A stretch of DNA of 64,000 nt from Torymus aiolomorphi (lineage: Eukaryota > Arthropoda > Insecta > Hymenoptera > Torymidae): assembly GCA_036365515.1 (NCBI GenBank), contig CM070875.1, forward strand, positions 101,663,128-101,727,127, written 5' to 3'. A program made the translations under genes and the position numbers. The notes beneath the pieces were generated by a model. That model was not told the origin of the DNA. It was given only the letters and a program-made list of their open reading frames with translations, and did no database searches. Positions 45,594-56,001 of the stretch are shown here, in pieces; within the stretch, counting starts at the first letter, position 1, and every line of letters begins with the position of its first letter.

Positions 45594-46243
45594 ATTCTCC
45601 CCCCTTCCCAGTACAGGGTTGCTACTCTCTACTACTTCGACGTTTCGTCGACCGCTAATTGTACCAGTTTGGAGCTCGTGCGTATGTACATGCCCCGAGC
45701 CGTCCGTACTTTAGCCGATCTTACTGTGGCATGCTGGCGGGGGAAGACCTCCTCAACTTTGCCTCTCAGCCAAGTGTTTCTTGGAAGCGTTGTTTCTACC
45801 AAAAGCACAAGATGCCTACCTTAAGTGGTATCGTATCCTTTTGCCAAATGCTTCGCGGGATTAGCAGGGGTAGGTATTCTCTAACCCATCGCTTCCAAAA
45901 GGCGTCTGCCATAAATTGCGCACATTACCATTGCTTCCTAGAGCAAAGACTGCTTTGGTCGAACTTGCCGGCAGGGATTACCCGCCGAGGAACTCAACAG
46001 AAAGTAGTAAAGCGGACTGTATACTCGGCCTCCGTAATTAACGTGAGTAAGACTTCTTTCGGAGACTGCGAGGTCAATGTCACCTTGAGCGCTCTCTTTA
46101 TGCTTTGTACTAATCTCTCTCAGCTTCATGTGCGGAGCTGCTGGGGGTATAAATTTCCTCGTAATTCCGACGTTTGCGGCATGGTCCTGAAGTTCGAGCT
46201 CATTCATACTGCATACGGCTATTCATAGTTCTGCGGCAGCTCC
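45594..46243 (-). pseudogene. BEL/Pao integrase end and C-terminal domain
   Basis: Minus-strand text includes RKFIPPAAPHMKLREIS (the part before the catalytic Glu) and LTHVNYGGRVYSPLYY, but the Glu block itself is altered. The remaining ~250 bases are broken-frame DUF5641-like sequence leading to the polypurine tract. Confidence 0.65.
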
Positions 46244-46700
46244 TCATAGATTGGTCCCATTGTCGCTGTAAATCTCCAATGGTTTTCCTCTTCTCATTAT
46301 TGTTGCGGCTGTGCTTAGCGAGGCCGCTAACTCAACATGTACGGCTGATGTGGTCAGGCATGTAAACAGTACGCCCCACCTCTTTTCACGACGTCTACCG
46401 ATAGTCACAGTCATTAGACCAAAGTAGTTCATTCCATAGAAGGAGAACGGTCGGTGATGATGTGCAAGCCTAGCGCGGTGCAGGTCACCCATTCTCGGTT
46501 GCTGTGGACAACTCGACAGAATTGGCACTTGTTCACGATCGACTTCAAAGTGGCACGCAGCTTGGCAATCTAGAGTTTGTGGCGGATCTCGTTGATAACG
46601 GTATTGTTATTGCCATGGTGGAATTTAACATGGTATGGTGCGCTCGCGGTTTCACTGATACGGCCTTCGGCCCTCAATAGCCCATCTTAATCCAAGTACC
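46244..46700 (-). pseudogene. BEL/Pao integrase core
   Basis: Text QQPRMGDLHRARLAHHHRPF, FGLMTVTIGRRREKRWGVLF, LTTSAVHVELAASL and EIYSDNGTNL fits the Pao integrase, with the Asp of SDNGTN in place. The zinc-binding region upstream is frameshifted. Confidence 0.85.
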
Positions 46701-46703
46701 GAG

Positions 46704-47824
46704 TCAGCTCACGCACTTTGCTACTCTAGGAAGTGGTCGATTTTTTTCAGTATCCGTGATTTCGGGAGCGAAAGCATCCCTTTGCGATCGCAGTATCCAA
46801 AGCATGTTCGCTTGAGTGATCAGCTGTGTAGGCAAGGCCGTCGCAGGAGGTGAGTGTTTTTTGCATATTTCGATAAATTGCAGTACCCTTGCCGTGGAGC
46901 GCAACAGTCTCAGACATGAAGAGAATCGGCTGGTGTCAGTAAGATACTCATACGAGTTCAGCTGTTGCGTATAATTCACGACGTGAGAACGTTCGGCATC
47001 CTCTCCTTCGCAGTGCCACCCATCACCTGGCAGATCTGCAGGCCCTCCCTCGGGATCCCTTAGTGCAGAAAGCGTGGACCTCTGAACCATCGCGTATTTG
47101 AGCTGAGGTCTACCGGAATGTCACGGGTTGAGTCGTCTGCTGGATTGTCGGCAGACTTAATCCACTGCCATTCAGCTACTTCGGTTAATTCTTCGATTTC
47201 ACCTAGCCAAAATGCAACGTAGACTCTGAAATCGTGAGGCTCACTTTGAATCCACTTGAGTACGGTTTGGGAGTCTGTGTAAGGAGTTCGACGATCGAAT
47301 TTCACATCCATCTCCTTTTGTACTGATAAAGCTAATCGTGCTGCCATTATAGCCGCTTGCAGCTCTAGTCGCGGTATTGACGTCAACTTGGTGGGGGCGA
47401 CAGCGCTCTGCCGGCAACGAATGCGACCTCAAAACTTTCATCCTCTAATTCGGTCCTACAGTAAACAACGGCGGCGTACGCTTCCTGGCCTGCATCGCTG
47501 AAGGCATGGAGTTCGTTTCGGCGGACTGGTATCAGTCGACTCAAAAAACACCGTGGCATGTCGATACGCTTTGCGTTAATAAGTCCGTGAGTCCATTGCT
47601 TCAATTTCAAATGCTCCGCATCTGCCAAGCATCTGCCGTTTGGTGGGCGCTGTGCGCCCTGCTAAGATATCACGTGGAATTCGGTCGAGATTGACACTGA
47701 AGCTAAATGAGTCTGAACTAGGATTCCAAATTAAACCTAAGCTCTTGGTGTACGTTTCCAGTGGCGCGCGTAAGCTGAAGTCTACCGATCCTTTCTGCCG
47801 GCTTGACACTGGTATGGCGCGCAT
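46704..47824 (-). pseudogene. BEL/Pao RT end and RNase H-like region
   Basis: From right to left: YTKSLGLIWNPSSDSF and FSVNLDRIPRD (RT thumb), then MPRCFLSRLIPVRRNELHAF with FSDAGQEAYAAVVYCR (RNase H). Next come TSIPRLELQAAIMAARLA and YTDSQTVLKWIQSEPHDF, then WQWIKSADNPADDSTRDI. This is the Pao-type RT-RNase H passage, read in three frames. Confidence 0.88.
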
Positions 47825-48549
47825 AACGGGCTCGCTGTTGCTTGTCTACTTATGCATCTTAAAGCGTCCACTCTCGTTGATGTCAATGATTTGATTTATG
47901 CGATCTATTGCGTCGGCTTCTCATTCTATACAAGGTAGTCGTCCATCTAGAAATTCCTCTTATTGGCTCTGATAGCTTAAGGCAGACAGCCCTCGAATTC
48001 ATTCGCATTGCGGTTCAGCACGTATATAGCGCTACAGAGGGAAGAGCGGGCCCCCAAAACTAGGGTACGCAGACAATAGATATCTGGGGATCTATGTCGT
48101 TCTCGACCCCTATATAGACACAACTGAGATCCTTGGTCTTGCTCGCTCATTCCAATACGTAGGAATATGTTCTATATGTCACCGGTGAAGGCTATTGGAT
48201 GTTATCTTGAACGAAGCAGAACTCCAAAAAGAGACGTGAGTAGATCCGACCCCGTTAGTAACTTGTCGTTTAAGCTGACATTGTGCGATTTCGCGGCTGC
48301 GCCAAACACAATGCGAACTCTTCCCGGTTTGTTTAGGTTTTTCACGCCAAAATGAGGTAAAATCCATCGTCTGTCACCTTTGAGACCCTTCGTGTCTACT
48401 CTTTTGGCATATCCTAGCCGAATAAGTTTCTTTATTTCTCGGTAGTATGCGTCAGCATATGTAGAATCTTTGTCCAACATCTTCTCTAGGCTATACAGTT
48501 GTTTTCGGGCTGCTTTCTCACTAGATGGGAGGGTGATTAGATCGGACAC
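47825..48549 (-). pseudogene. BEL/Pao reverse transcriptase, N-terminal part
   Basis: 48549-48202 reads YADAYYREIKKLIRLGYAKR, RWILPHFGVKNLNKPGRVRI and VFGAAAKSHNVSLNDKLLTG, the fingers and early palm of Pao RT. Below 48200 the frame is lost through several stops and the YxDD box is not visible. Confidence 0.88.
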
Positions 48550-48585
48550 CCATAGAAGGCCGGTCTCCCATCCACCTTGAACACG

Positions 48586-49278
48586 TCACGTAGTATTCTC
48601 TAGTAGATAGCGAGCGCGCTCATGTTTTTCGTGTGTTTTGGGCGTGGGTGATACCTCCAGAGCGTCCAATTGGAAACTAGCCTTGTCTGATTCTAATAAA
48701 TGTTCTCCGGTGTCACTCAAGGGACATATCGACTCTCGTTGGTCAACGTTCGATAATACTCTTCTTTTACCTTTCGTCTGTTTTGTACGAGATCGCCCAT
48801 GTACCACCCAACCTAACGATGTATAAGACACTGCCAGTCCCTCAAAAGCCGTTGAAATCATTTCTCTGGAGATGATCAGTTCCCAGTTGTCTTGGCCGAT
48901 GAGGATTTTTGGCGTCGCTTCGTTGTATGTCCCTGCTTCAGGTATGTTGACCACGTTTCTGGCGAGTTCTAAGTCTCTTACAGACAAACGTTGTCCACAG
49001 AGACCTATTGAACGTATGGTTCTAACCTTTCTAAGGGTGTGCCACCTTCCATCAACCCCGGCGACCTCTAGATTAAGCACTTTGCTGCGGCAATCCTTGG
49101 CTGTGGAGCCTCCTACCCCTACCAGGACTAGTGATACCTGCCTCCCAGAAATGTTTATTGTTTTTGCTAATGATTCATCTAACAGGGTTAATGTCGACCC
49201 TTTATCTAGCAATGCGTACGTTTCTACAAACGTATTCGCTGCTCCGAAAATAGTTTCTACGAGGATTTTCAGAATCAC
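48586..49278 (-). pseudogene. BEL/Pao protease (DUF1758-like)
   Basis: The open frame of 230 codons contains TYALLDKGSTLTLLDESLAK, where the family has the aspartic protease D-S-G loop (here D-K-G). It continues PKILIGQDNWELIISREM and LGWVVHGRS, typical for Pao proteins. The enzyme would cleave the polyprotein; the Lys in the catalytic loop suggests inactivity. Confidence 0.88.
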
Positions 49279-49296
49279 TCTGCTACCCTCAGATAG

Positions 49297-50797
49297 TTAA
49301 CTCTCTTGTGTCTCAGACGGCCGAGACACGTTCATTAAACCCCTCTCCAGAGCCTGGCTGTTCTGATTGTGTAGCATGTAATGGTATCTCCTCCCACACT
49401 GATCTATGTCGCATTTCCTCTTTTGGCACTTGGTTGCCTGATGTCCCTTTAATAGACAGCTGAAACACACTTGGCGGTTCTCGCCCAATTCCAGCGCTCC
49501 AGAATTGGAGCCTTAAGGAACCTTTCACACTTGCCAGATAAGTGCCGCAACCGTTGACAAAAAGTGCACACATTTTTCACCGATGCTACAGACGGCACGT
49601 CGTATGATGCCTCAGCTTTGCTTATCGTGAGGACCGCTGTTTCATTTTGCGACCCGCGACGGCTCTCCGAGCGTTTCGCCGGTTGCGGAAGTTCGCGTCG
49701 TCCCGGGAGTGATGGCCGTACGGTAGAGGTTCGAGTCTTGCAAGCCATTTCGGCTTCCGCTTCCAAAAGTTTCGCGATGGATACGTGACGTGGTTCGCTT
49801 TTCGGAGCCGCCGATAATGATCGGGAAACAAACGGCATCATCGCCGCCGGGAGTTTAGCCAATACCTCATTGCAAAGCTCTGGGCTATGGAGGTATCCTA
49901 CGTCTTGTAACGCTTGCATGGCAGCAACACCATTTTGCACCTTCGTTGCTAGGGCGGCGAGGTCGATTTATCCCGAGCCCAGCCGAGGCAAAATTTTTAT
50001 TTCACTCACGATTTCGTTAATAATTATATTCGGATTTGCGAAGCGCGTCTCGAGAACTTCCATAACCCGCCGTGAATTAGCCGCGGTAATCAACAGGGAG
50101 GAAACTGCTTCTTTAGCTTTACCGCTTAAACAATCATGCAAACGTGTTCTCCTCATCTGTATACTTGCCTAACCGCGTAGACAATTCCAATGTATGTTTA
50201 AACCACAACCACTCCAAGGGTTCGCCATAGTAATGCGAGAGGGTTTTATTTGTCAATCTGTTGACAAATGTAATAGGAGACGTCATCTCTGCAATGCTCC
50301 GTTGTTGGCCTTGGGTTGCGCCGTCGGCCTTATCGTCGTATTCAACGGTTTGCAGCCAATCTCTAATACTGGCATTACCACGCCCTCTGGGTGCTCCTAA
50401 TGCAGACGTGTCGTGTTCCGAGTCTTCCGCAAGCTCAAAGGCCAACCGCTGGTCCACGAGCTCTTAGGCTAATTTTTCACGCTCGGCGATCGCTCTTCTT
50501 TTTATCGCTATACGTTCTTCTTCCGCCTGCAACTCTAAGCGTCTTTTCCGGCTCGCCAGGAATGTAGATTGTGGTGACTTGCCTCTCTGCTACTAGTCGA
50601 CGGCGGCGCGTTCCGCTCTGGGAGGGTGGAACCTTGCTGAATTGGCGGCGTACTATTCCCCGGCGCGCTCTGGGAATCACTCGTAGACGATGACGGCACC
50701 ACGACGCGCCCGCGTCGAGCCGTGCCCCGTGCGATGCCACCACGTGCGCCGCGCCGCGCCGCGCCCCTGTCAGACAACCTCGTGGCTTTCCCACCAT
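49297..50797 (-). pseudogene. BEL/Pao gag with zinc knuckles
   Basis: The N-terminal part (50797-50477) is Arg-, Ala- and Pro-rich. Then come LTNKTLSHYYGEPLEWLWFK (50250-50190), LHDCLSGKAKEAVSSLL (50150) and VMEVLETRFANPN, the DUF1759 domain. 49940-49449 continues with NEVLAKLPAAMMPFVSRSLS and CTFCQRLRHLSGKC (first knuckle). 49488-49297 carries CFSCLLKGHQATKCQKRKC (second knuckle). Four frames are involved. It is the structural Gag of the element. Confidence 0.86.
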
Positions 50798-50919
50798 CGA
50801 CGATTTGTCACTGACGACTTCACTTTACTTCAGCTCAATCGCCCAAATTTACTACAGTCTATTGTTTATCGAACCCCAACGACGATCTCTCAGCACTGCC
50901 CTTCTTTACCCGCCAAATA

Positions 50920-50937
50920 TCCCGGGTCTCGGCACCA
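50920..50937 (-). promoter_or_regulatory. Primer-binding site, tRNA-Phe type
   Basis: On the minus strand TGGTGCCGAGACCCGGGA lies three bases after the 5' LTR. It is complementary to a tRNA 3' end of the form TCCCGGGTCTCGGCACCA, which fits eukaryotic tRNA-Phe with one difference (TTTCGGC in the usual form). Confidence 0.75.
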
Positions 50938-50940
50938 ATT

Positions 50941-51410
50941 TGTCAAGAAGGCAGCGAAGGACTGTAATGAGGGCTCCAAACTTTCACTTATAAATGTTCT
51001 TATTTTATTTCACTTACAAACATTACAGAAATTACATTCGGTAGCGTTAGAAATAAACACGTCTATTTGAGCTCGGATGTTGCTCGTGCGACGTTCAGGC
51101 AAGTACTGATTCGACCGGCCGCTGTCGCTGCATGCGATGCCTCCCTCTCCCCTCTCTTTGCCGGCGGCGCGCGGTGCTGCTCTCGCGCGCCTGCGCTTTC
51201 AACCGCGTCGACATGTACCGCCGTTTCCCTTTCGTTTCCTGGAACAGAGATCAAATACGAATGCGGCCAGCAAGGGCTATAAAAGAAACAAAACATTAAT
51301 TTTAAACAAATAAATTTTCTTTTTTTTTTCTTTTCTTTGAAGAGCAAGCACCGCACGGACGTTGATGACATTTCACCAGTCCGCATTACCGATGCTCGCG
51401 AAATCACCCG
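50941..51410 (-). repeat. 5' LTR of BEL/Pao
   Basis: It begins TGTCAAGAAGGCAGCGAAGG and matches the left LTR over 470 bases. Homology stops at 51410 (GAAATCACCCG), where a TIR element begins, so the outer end is lost. Confidence 0.85.
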
Positions 51411-51412
51411 AA

Positions 51413-51693
51413 TAGCACCATGGGGCAGACACAACAAACTTCCACCACCGACCCCTTGAAGTCATCGACCCACCACCACCACCACAGGGCGGGAGGGGAG
51501 GGGAGTATTACAGTATTACCTGTAACACCCCTCCATCCCTATAATGATCGAAGGTGGACATAGCTTGTCTGCCCTATGGGCCACTGTTCAAAATTTTGGG
51601 AGGGAGGGATATATTTATTATTTGTTAATTAAGTTATTTACATTATTTATATTATTTATATTTATTTATATTTATTTATTTATTTACTCGTTT

Positions 51694-51756
<63 letters not shown>

Positions 51757-51964
51757 TACTACCAGAGCGCTCACCGCTTGAGAGTGCTCGCTAACTTCCA
51801 AGTGACAGACGGAGCAAGGATTCCCCGTCTGATACGGCCCGCTGCTCCGGGCAAACTGTGCGATCGTGCAAACAGACGCGCCCGTGAGCTGTGACTCCCC
51901 CACCATCAATACCTCCTCCCACCAGTGGGGGTAGGGGCTTATTATGTCTACCCCATAGTGCCAC
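51413..51964. mobile_element. TIR element with (GA)n core
   Basis: The left end AGCACCATGGGGCAGACACA and the right end TTATGTCTACCCCATAGTGC are inverted copies with about six differences over 26 bases. A third copy of the motif (TGTCTGCCCTATGGGCC) lies at 51568. The middle has a (GA)n microsatellite at 51697-51752. No coding capacity. Confidence 0.6.
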
Positions 51965-52115
51965 AATATTCAAAATTTAACTCTATAATTTAAAATTTAA
52001 CTTTAAAATTTAACTATGATTTAAAATTTAACTTTAAAATTTAACTAGGATTTAAAATTTAACTTTATAATTCAAAATTTTATAATATTTAACTTTATAA
52101 TATTGAACTCTGTAA
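51964..52115. repeat. AT-rich tandem repeats
   Basis: Repeated TTTAAAATTTAACTTT and AATTTAACTA.GA text with a period near 32 bases in places, next to the left end of the Polinton gene block. It may be part of its terminal region, but no partner was found on the right. Confidence 0.7.
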
Positions 52116-52177
52116 GAAGACTAAGGGGTACTTTAGGATAGGTGTGTGAAAGGTAAGTGAAAACAAGTTTGATACAT

Positions 52178-52910
52178 TTAAATCTTTTTATTCATTAAAA
52201 ATATAATATTTTGTAAATGTAATGATACAAGTTCATATATTAAAGACATAACATCATGAATGGGTATTGACATTGGTATGTCATTTTTTTTCATCATTAT
52301 TTCATCATAAACTTTATCAGAATCAGGTATACCGAATTTTTCCGCATAAGTTAATAAATCATTCTTAGAAAAATGCGTATATTGTGATGATTGTGTTTCT
52401 TGCAATTTTTCATTGAAATAATGACAAAGTTTATTAATAATATATTCTATGTTACATGTTACATCTAATAAAAATCTCACTCTCAAACATATACAATGTT
52501 TTAATATTTTTAATCTATCACATGAAACTTTCTTAAATATTAAATTGATCATCTGACGTCTGTGAATCTTCTTCTTCCACAAGTTCAAATGCCTTGTCGC
52601 CATAGCTCATAATATGTCTTATGCTAAAATGCCTAAAGGGTATCTTTTTATCCAGCATATTACCATCTTCAGTTTCAAAGAACTTTTCAATAACTGAAAA
52701 ATTTTCTTCAAATAAACGCCAGTCAGACACAGTAAACGGTATACCAACAAATTCGTCACCACTAAGACGGATGATAGGTAGAAATTCACCACCAATTTTC
52801 TTATTTTCTTGACCAACTGTAATTTTTTTAGTACAAGATTTGTTTAGTCCGTACACCATCGGCAGCAGCTGATGACAATAATATTTGAAAGCACTTTGTT
52901 GACCAGCCAT
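52178..52910 (-). pseudogene. Two-module accessory protein, left paralogue
   Basis: Module 1 (52910-52533) reads KKITVGQENKKIGGEFLPII, then GIPFTVSDWRLFEENFSVIE and FFETEDGNMLDKKI. Module 2 (about 52560-52178, another frame) reads CDRLKILKHC and NEKLQETQSSQYTHFSKND. A frameshift near 52545 splits them. A diverged paralogue with the same two modules lies at 61241-61969. Function is unknown. The Gly-Ile-Pro-x-Thr..Trp pattern of module 1 weakly recalls PC4-like single-stranded DNA-binding domains; that is a guess. It sits at the downstream end of the gene block. Confidence 0.65.
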
Positions 52911-53043
52911 TGTCTTGTATTTACGCTTGCCTTGACCAGCTATTCTTGTGTATTATTTTCAGCAGGAGGGATCGAGTGAACTAATGAGTAGACTGCGCTA
53001 GACGCTCTTTTTATACTATTCATACTGATGGTGGAGGAGTTTT

Positions 53044-53530
53044 CTATAAGGGGTAGGATAGTAATGGGGGGTGGTAATGGTAGCTGGGAAATGTGCCCCT
53101 ATACAATTTTGAAACATAGTTTTTAACAATTTGATAATTTTTGTGTAAGTTACAAGAAAAGTTTTCGAGAAAATGTCCAATTCCAAGGCCCGCAGACATG
53201 TAATGTAAAAACATGAGACAAAAATAACCACATGTATCTGAAGTTTCACTTTGTAGTTGTCTTGAATTCCATCGAAATTTTCTAACATTTCTTCGAATAC
53301 GGTTTATATGGTTGGATATGTACGGTGGTACACCAAAACTATCAAAGTACCAGGCATTACCATTTTTATTGACGTAAATTGCCACCCAATGCAAGCCAGG
53401 TTTATCGTGACTTTGAGTATTGAAAATAAAAGCTGTCGGTCTCGTCCAGGGGAATTTGATCTGCCGCAAAAACCCCCACAGCGTCAGTAGGAATTCGAGA
53501 TAAAATCCGTTGAATTTGTGTATTGTTCAT
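53044..53530 (-). pseudogene. Adenain-type cysteine protease
   Basis: The start ATG at 53530 leads MNNTQIQRILSRIPTDAVGV. A frameshift near 53455, at a run of C, moves reading to 53469-53044. There the catalytic parts are visible: PGLHWVAIYV (His), WYFDSFGVPP (Asp), RQLQSETSDTCGYFCLMFL (Gln and Cys). In this virus-like group the protease matures the capsid. The frameshift inactivates this copy. It overlaps the end of the upstream gene. Confidence 0.88.
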
Positions 53531-54071
53531 CGCGGAGGCTAATAGGTGGTGTAAAGATAAATTCTTCAGCAGCTTCAGTTTTGCCACGTGTGTTCAGCCA
53601 CATTTTTAACTTAGAGACGTTATTCAAATCACAACTAAGCTTTGAAAAACCGAATTTTAAAGAATGTTGCATGTAATAATTACCAGATGCTGTGAGTTTG
53701 TGGAATGGTGGACAATCTCCCTCAAACTCTAAATTTATAATGTGTCGTGTAGTGATCTCTCGTAAAATCGTCACTTTCATACCACCACGAACATAAATGT
53801 TGTTTGCTCTTTTACAAATTTCTTTTAGGTTTTTGAACAAGACTTTTTCGGAAACACCTTGATCAAACCAGTCCAAACCGTGATGGTTTCGTGATAATCA
53901 ATCGTCTTCTTTTCTAGCCTCTTGACATAGTGCAGTTATTTGTCTATTTGGAGAAACAATCCAATGTCCTATGAAATTTTATTTTAATCAAAGAACTGCT
54001 ATTTCTTTTGGTACGACACGGTTCTTATAATCTTTGGCATACTGTATATCTACGACGATATCCATCTTCAT
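53484..54071 (-). pseudogene. Conserved Polinton-associated protein, possible RNase H-like fold
   Basis: One frame runs from ATG at 54071 (MDIVVDIQYAKDY) to 53484, with stops at 53990, 53981 and 53900 (the last where the family has Trp). Below them the text is open: DWFDQGVSEKVLFKNLKEIC, NIYVRGGMKVTILREI, INLEFEGDCPPFHKL and YYMQHSLKFGFSKLS. It is a protein commonly found beside Polinton capsid and protease genes. The D-I-x-x start and layout suggest a nuclease-like RNase H fold, but this is inference. Confidence 0.65.
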
Positions 54072-54164
54072 AGTTTTGAACACATCAACGTCCGATCAAC
54101 GACTGCCACATCAGAAACATTTCCTAACCATTAACCTTTATCCCCACTACTTTCCCCCATCATC

Positions 54165-55484
54165 TCACCCACTATAGTCCACGAGAACTTGACGTAACGA
54201 ATCAATCTGAAGTATATTTTCATATTCAGCATAAATTATACAATTTACTGTACTTCTTAACGGATCATCAAAATGAACATCAATTCTTGCACTACCATGT
54301 TTTACTAGATTCCAATGTGTGTCTTGATTTGCTGATAAATCAGGTGTCAAATCGAAAGCGAAAAGACAATATCCATTGGCATAAGCTTCGCGTGAAATTG
54401 AATTATCTTCATGTAAATAATGTATATCTGTACCAGAAAATAAAGTATGATATGCATCAACATACATATTATTCGTTTTAAAATCGGGTTGGAATGGTTT
54501 AGACGGTACTTGTACACCGTCAATGTAGAGACACAAGTAATTTATATTAAAATTTGTAAAGTTAAACGGATTGAGACTCTTATCGCCATTAAAAGCTTTA
54601 TTTTCTACAAAACCAACAATAATTCTTTCTGGTAATTGTCCTAAAATGACATTATCCAGTGTTTCTCCATGAATACCACTATGCATAGTAATAGCTTTTA
54701 TTTCTACACATGTGAGGGGATATTTAGCTGTTGTTTTCGAAAGTGCTTTTTCGTGAACCAATACAATACTTGGACTAAGTCTGACACGACGTACAAAGAG
54801 AGCAGCATCGGTGATTCGAGCGGTGCAGAGTCCTGTTGGGTCCATAAGACAAAAACTATCTCGTGATCGTTCGAGCCTCACACGTACTTCGACACCATTA
54901 ATTAATAATTTGTCTTGATTGAAAACATCACAATGTAAATACCCAATCATATTTATGTTTTTCTCCTCACCCATAAGGTTACGATGACTTGTAAGACATT
55001 TATTTTCGTTATCTGTAGCATCCATTTTTCCAGGGGTATCAGTGTGCCATAGTGCACTGGTGAGATGAGATTTTTTAGCTGCAGACCCATAGTTTAATAA
55101 AGTTTCAATGTATGATCGATAAGCGTAGACGTTTTTGGGCCGGGAAACAGGTTTTTGATGAAAAAGCACATCAACTTGATTAAATAGCAAGTGCATAAAA
55201 TTATTTACAAGACCAACATTTTTCAAGGTATTTTTATCTATGGTTTCAGGAGGTGTTATTGTTTGTGCGATAGTTACACGAACACTAAGCAGAGTATGTG
55301 CAAGGTCGATATATTCACTAGTTCCCGGTGTAGAAAACTCTATTGGCGACACTTCAGTTAGCGAAGATATTGGCTTGTATTGAACATAATTTGAATTTTC
55401 AATCCTTGTTTGAGTAGGAGGTACACGAAATAAATTCACTTCAGATATAAGACATGCACACGAACCAATATGTAGAAAAGCCAT
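54165..55484 (-). CDS. Major capsid protein, Polinton/adintovirus type
   Basis: An uninterrupted 439-residue frame. It starts MAFLHIGSCACLISEVNLFR and contains TPGTSEYIDLAHTLLSVRVT, NNFMHLLFNQVDVLFHQKPV, YAYRSYIETLLNYG, LTSALWHTDTPG and GLCTARITDAALFVRRVRLS. It ends with NGYCLFAFDLTPDLSA and ARIDVHFDDPLRSTVNCIIY. This is the pattern of the Maverick capsid family (annotated as F54H12.2-like in many animal genomes), a double jelly-roll hexon. It lies between the pVI-like and nuclease-like genes. There is no stop or frameshift, unlike its neighbours. Confidence 0.92.
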   Translation of the reverse strand: MAFLHIGSCACLISEVNLFRVPPTQTRIENSNYVQYKPISSLTEVSPIEFSTPGTSEYIDLAHTLLSVRVTIAQTITPPETIDKNTLKNVGLVNNFMHLLFNQVDVLFHQKPVSRPKNVYAYRSYIETLLNYGSAAKKSHLTSALWHTDTPGKMDATDNENKCLTSHRNLMGEEKNINMIGYLHCDVFNQDKLLINGVEVRVRLERSRDSFCLMDPTGLCTARITDAALFVRRVRLSPSIVLVHEKALSKTTAKYPLTCVEIKAITMHSGIHGETLDNVILGQLPERIIVGFVENKAFNGDKSLNPFNFTNFNINYLCLYIDGVQVPSKPFQPDFKTNNMYVDAYHTLFSGTDIHYLHEDNSISREAYANGYCLFAFDLTPDLSANQDTHWNLVKHGSARIDVHFDDPLRSTVNCIIYAEYENILQIDSLRQVLVDYSG

Positions 55485-55541
55485 TATTCTTCAAAAATAT
55501 CTCGTGCCGTACGTTTTTCTTTCAAAGTTTTATTTTTATTT

Positions 55542-56000
55542 TTACGGGGTTTTTTTCTTACCAAATTTTTTCTTTGCCTTAACTTTGGAACGTTTTCTAC
55601 TTTTCTTGTTTACTGTATCAGAGTTCGTAGTCGACTGTTCTTTCCGTGCCCGACGCTTAGTTTTATATCCTGAACCGCTTATCAGATTATCCAACTTTTC
55701 TTCAGCTTTTCTTTTAAGATTCTTTCCTGATTCTCGTATATTATTGCGAAAAGATTCTTTAAAAGGTTTTTCATGTGTAATGTCATCTAAAATATTTACA
55801 CCTTTTCGTAAAGCCTCTTTGCCAACAGCTTTTCCTATAGCCTTACCACCTTTTTTTACAAGCGGTAAAACACTACGATAGACACCTTTTAAAAAGCTTC
55901 CAACACCTTTTTCTCTTTGCATAAGTGTATCTATTGTAATATAATTATCGAATGGATCGCGGTCATTTTGGTTATCATAAGTTGCTTCAAAATACCCCAT
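55542..56000 (-). CDS. Basic core/pVI-like virion protein
   Basis: An open frame of 152 residues starting MGYFEATYDNQNDRDPF. The middle has FLKGVYRSVLPLVKKGGKAI with GKAVGKEALRKGVNILDDI, an amphipathic Gly/Lys-rich helix region. Then come LKRKAEEKLDNLISGSGYK and a very basic C-terminus. This fits the adenovirus pVI/pX-like protein found in Polinton and adintovirus capsid gene clusters, thought to bind DNA or membranes inside the particle. It begins two bases from the penton stop, typical of compact viral packing. Confidence 0.82.
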   Translation of the reverse strand: MGYFEATYDNQNDRDPFDNYITIDTLMQREKGVGSFLKGVYRSVLPLVKKGGKAIGKAVGKEALRKGVNILDDITHEKPFKESFRNNIRESGKNLKRKAEEKLDNLISGSGYKTKRRARKEQSTTNSDTVNKKSRKRSKVKAKKKFGKKKTP

Positions 56001-56001
56001 C

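Larger units (their letters stand above)
43684..51410 (-). mobile_element. BEL/Pao retrotransposon, inactive
   Basis: It is bounded by LTR copies at 43684-45593 (split) and 50941-51410. Minus-strand order is primer-binding site, gag (DUF1759), zinc knuckles, protease, RT, RNase H, integrase and DUF5641-like tail, the BEL/Pao arrangement. Multiple frameshifts and stops make it inactive. Confidence 0.92.

Noticed and set aside
48867..49300. Plus-strand ORF of 142 codons
   Set aside because: It is the antisense of the BEL/Pao protease frame.
55504..55881. Plus-strand ORF of 125 codons
   Set aside because: It is the antisense shadow of the Lys/Arg-rich pVI-like gene, hence its Phe/Leu-rich composition.
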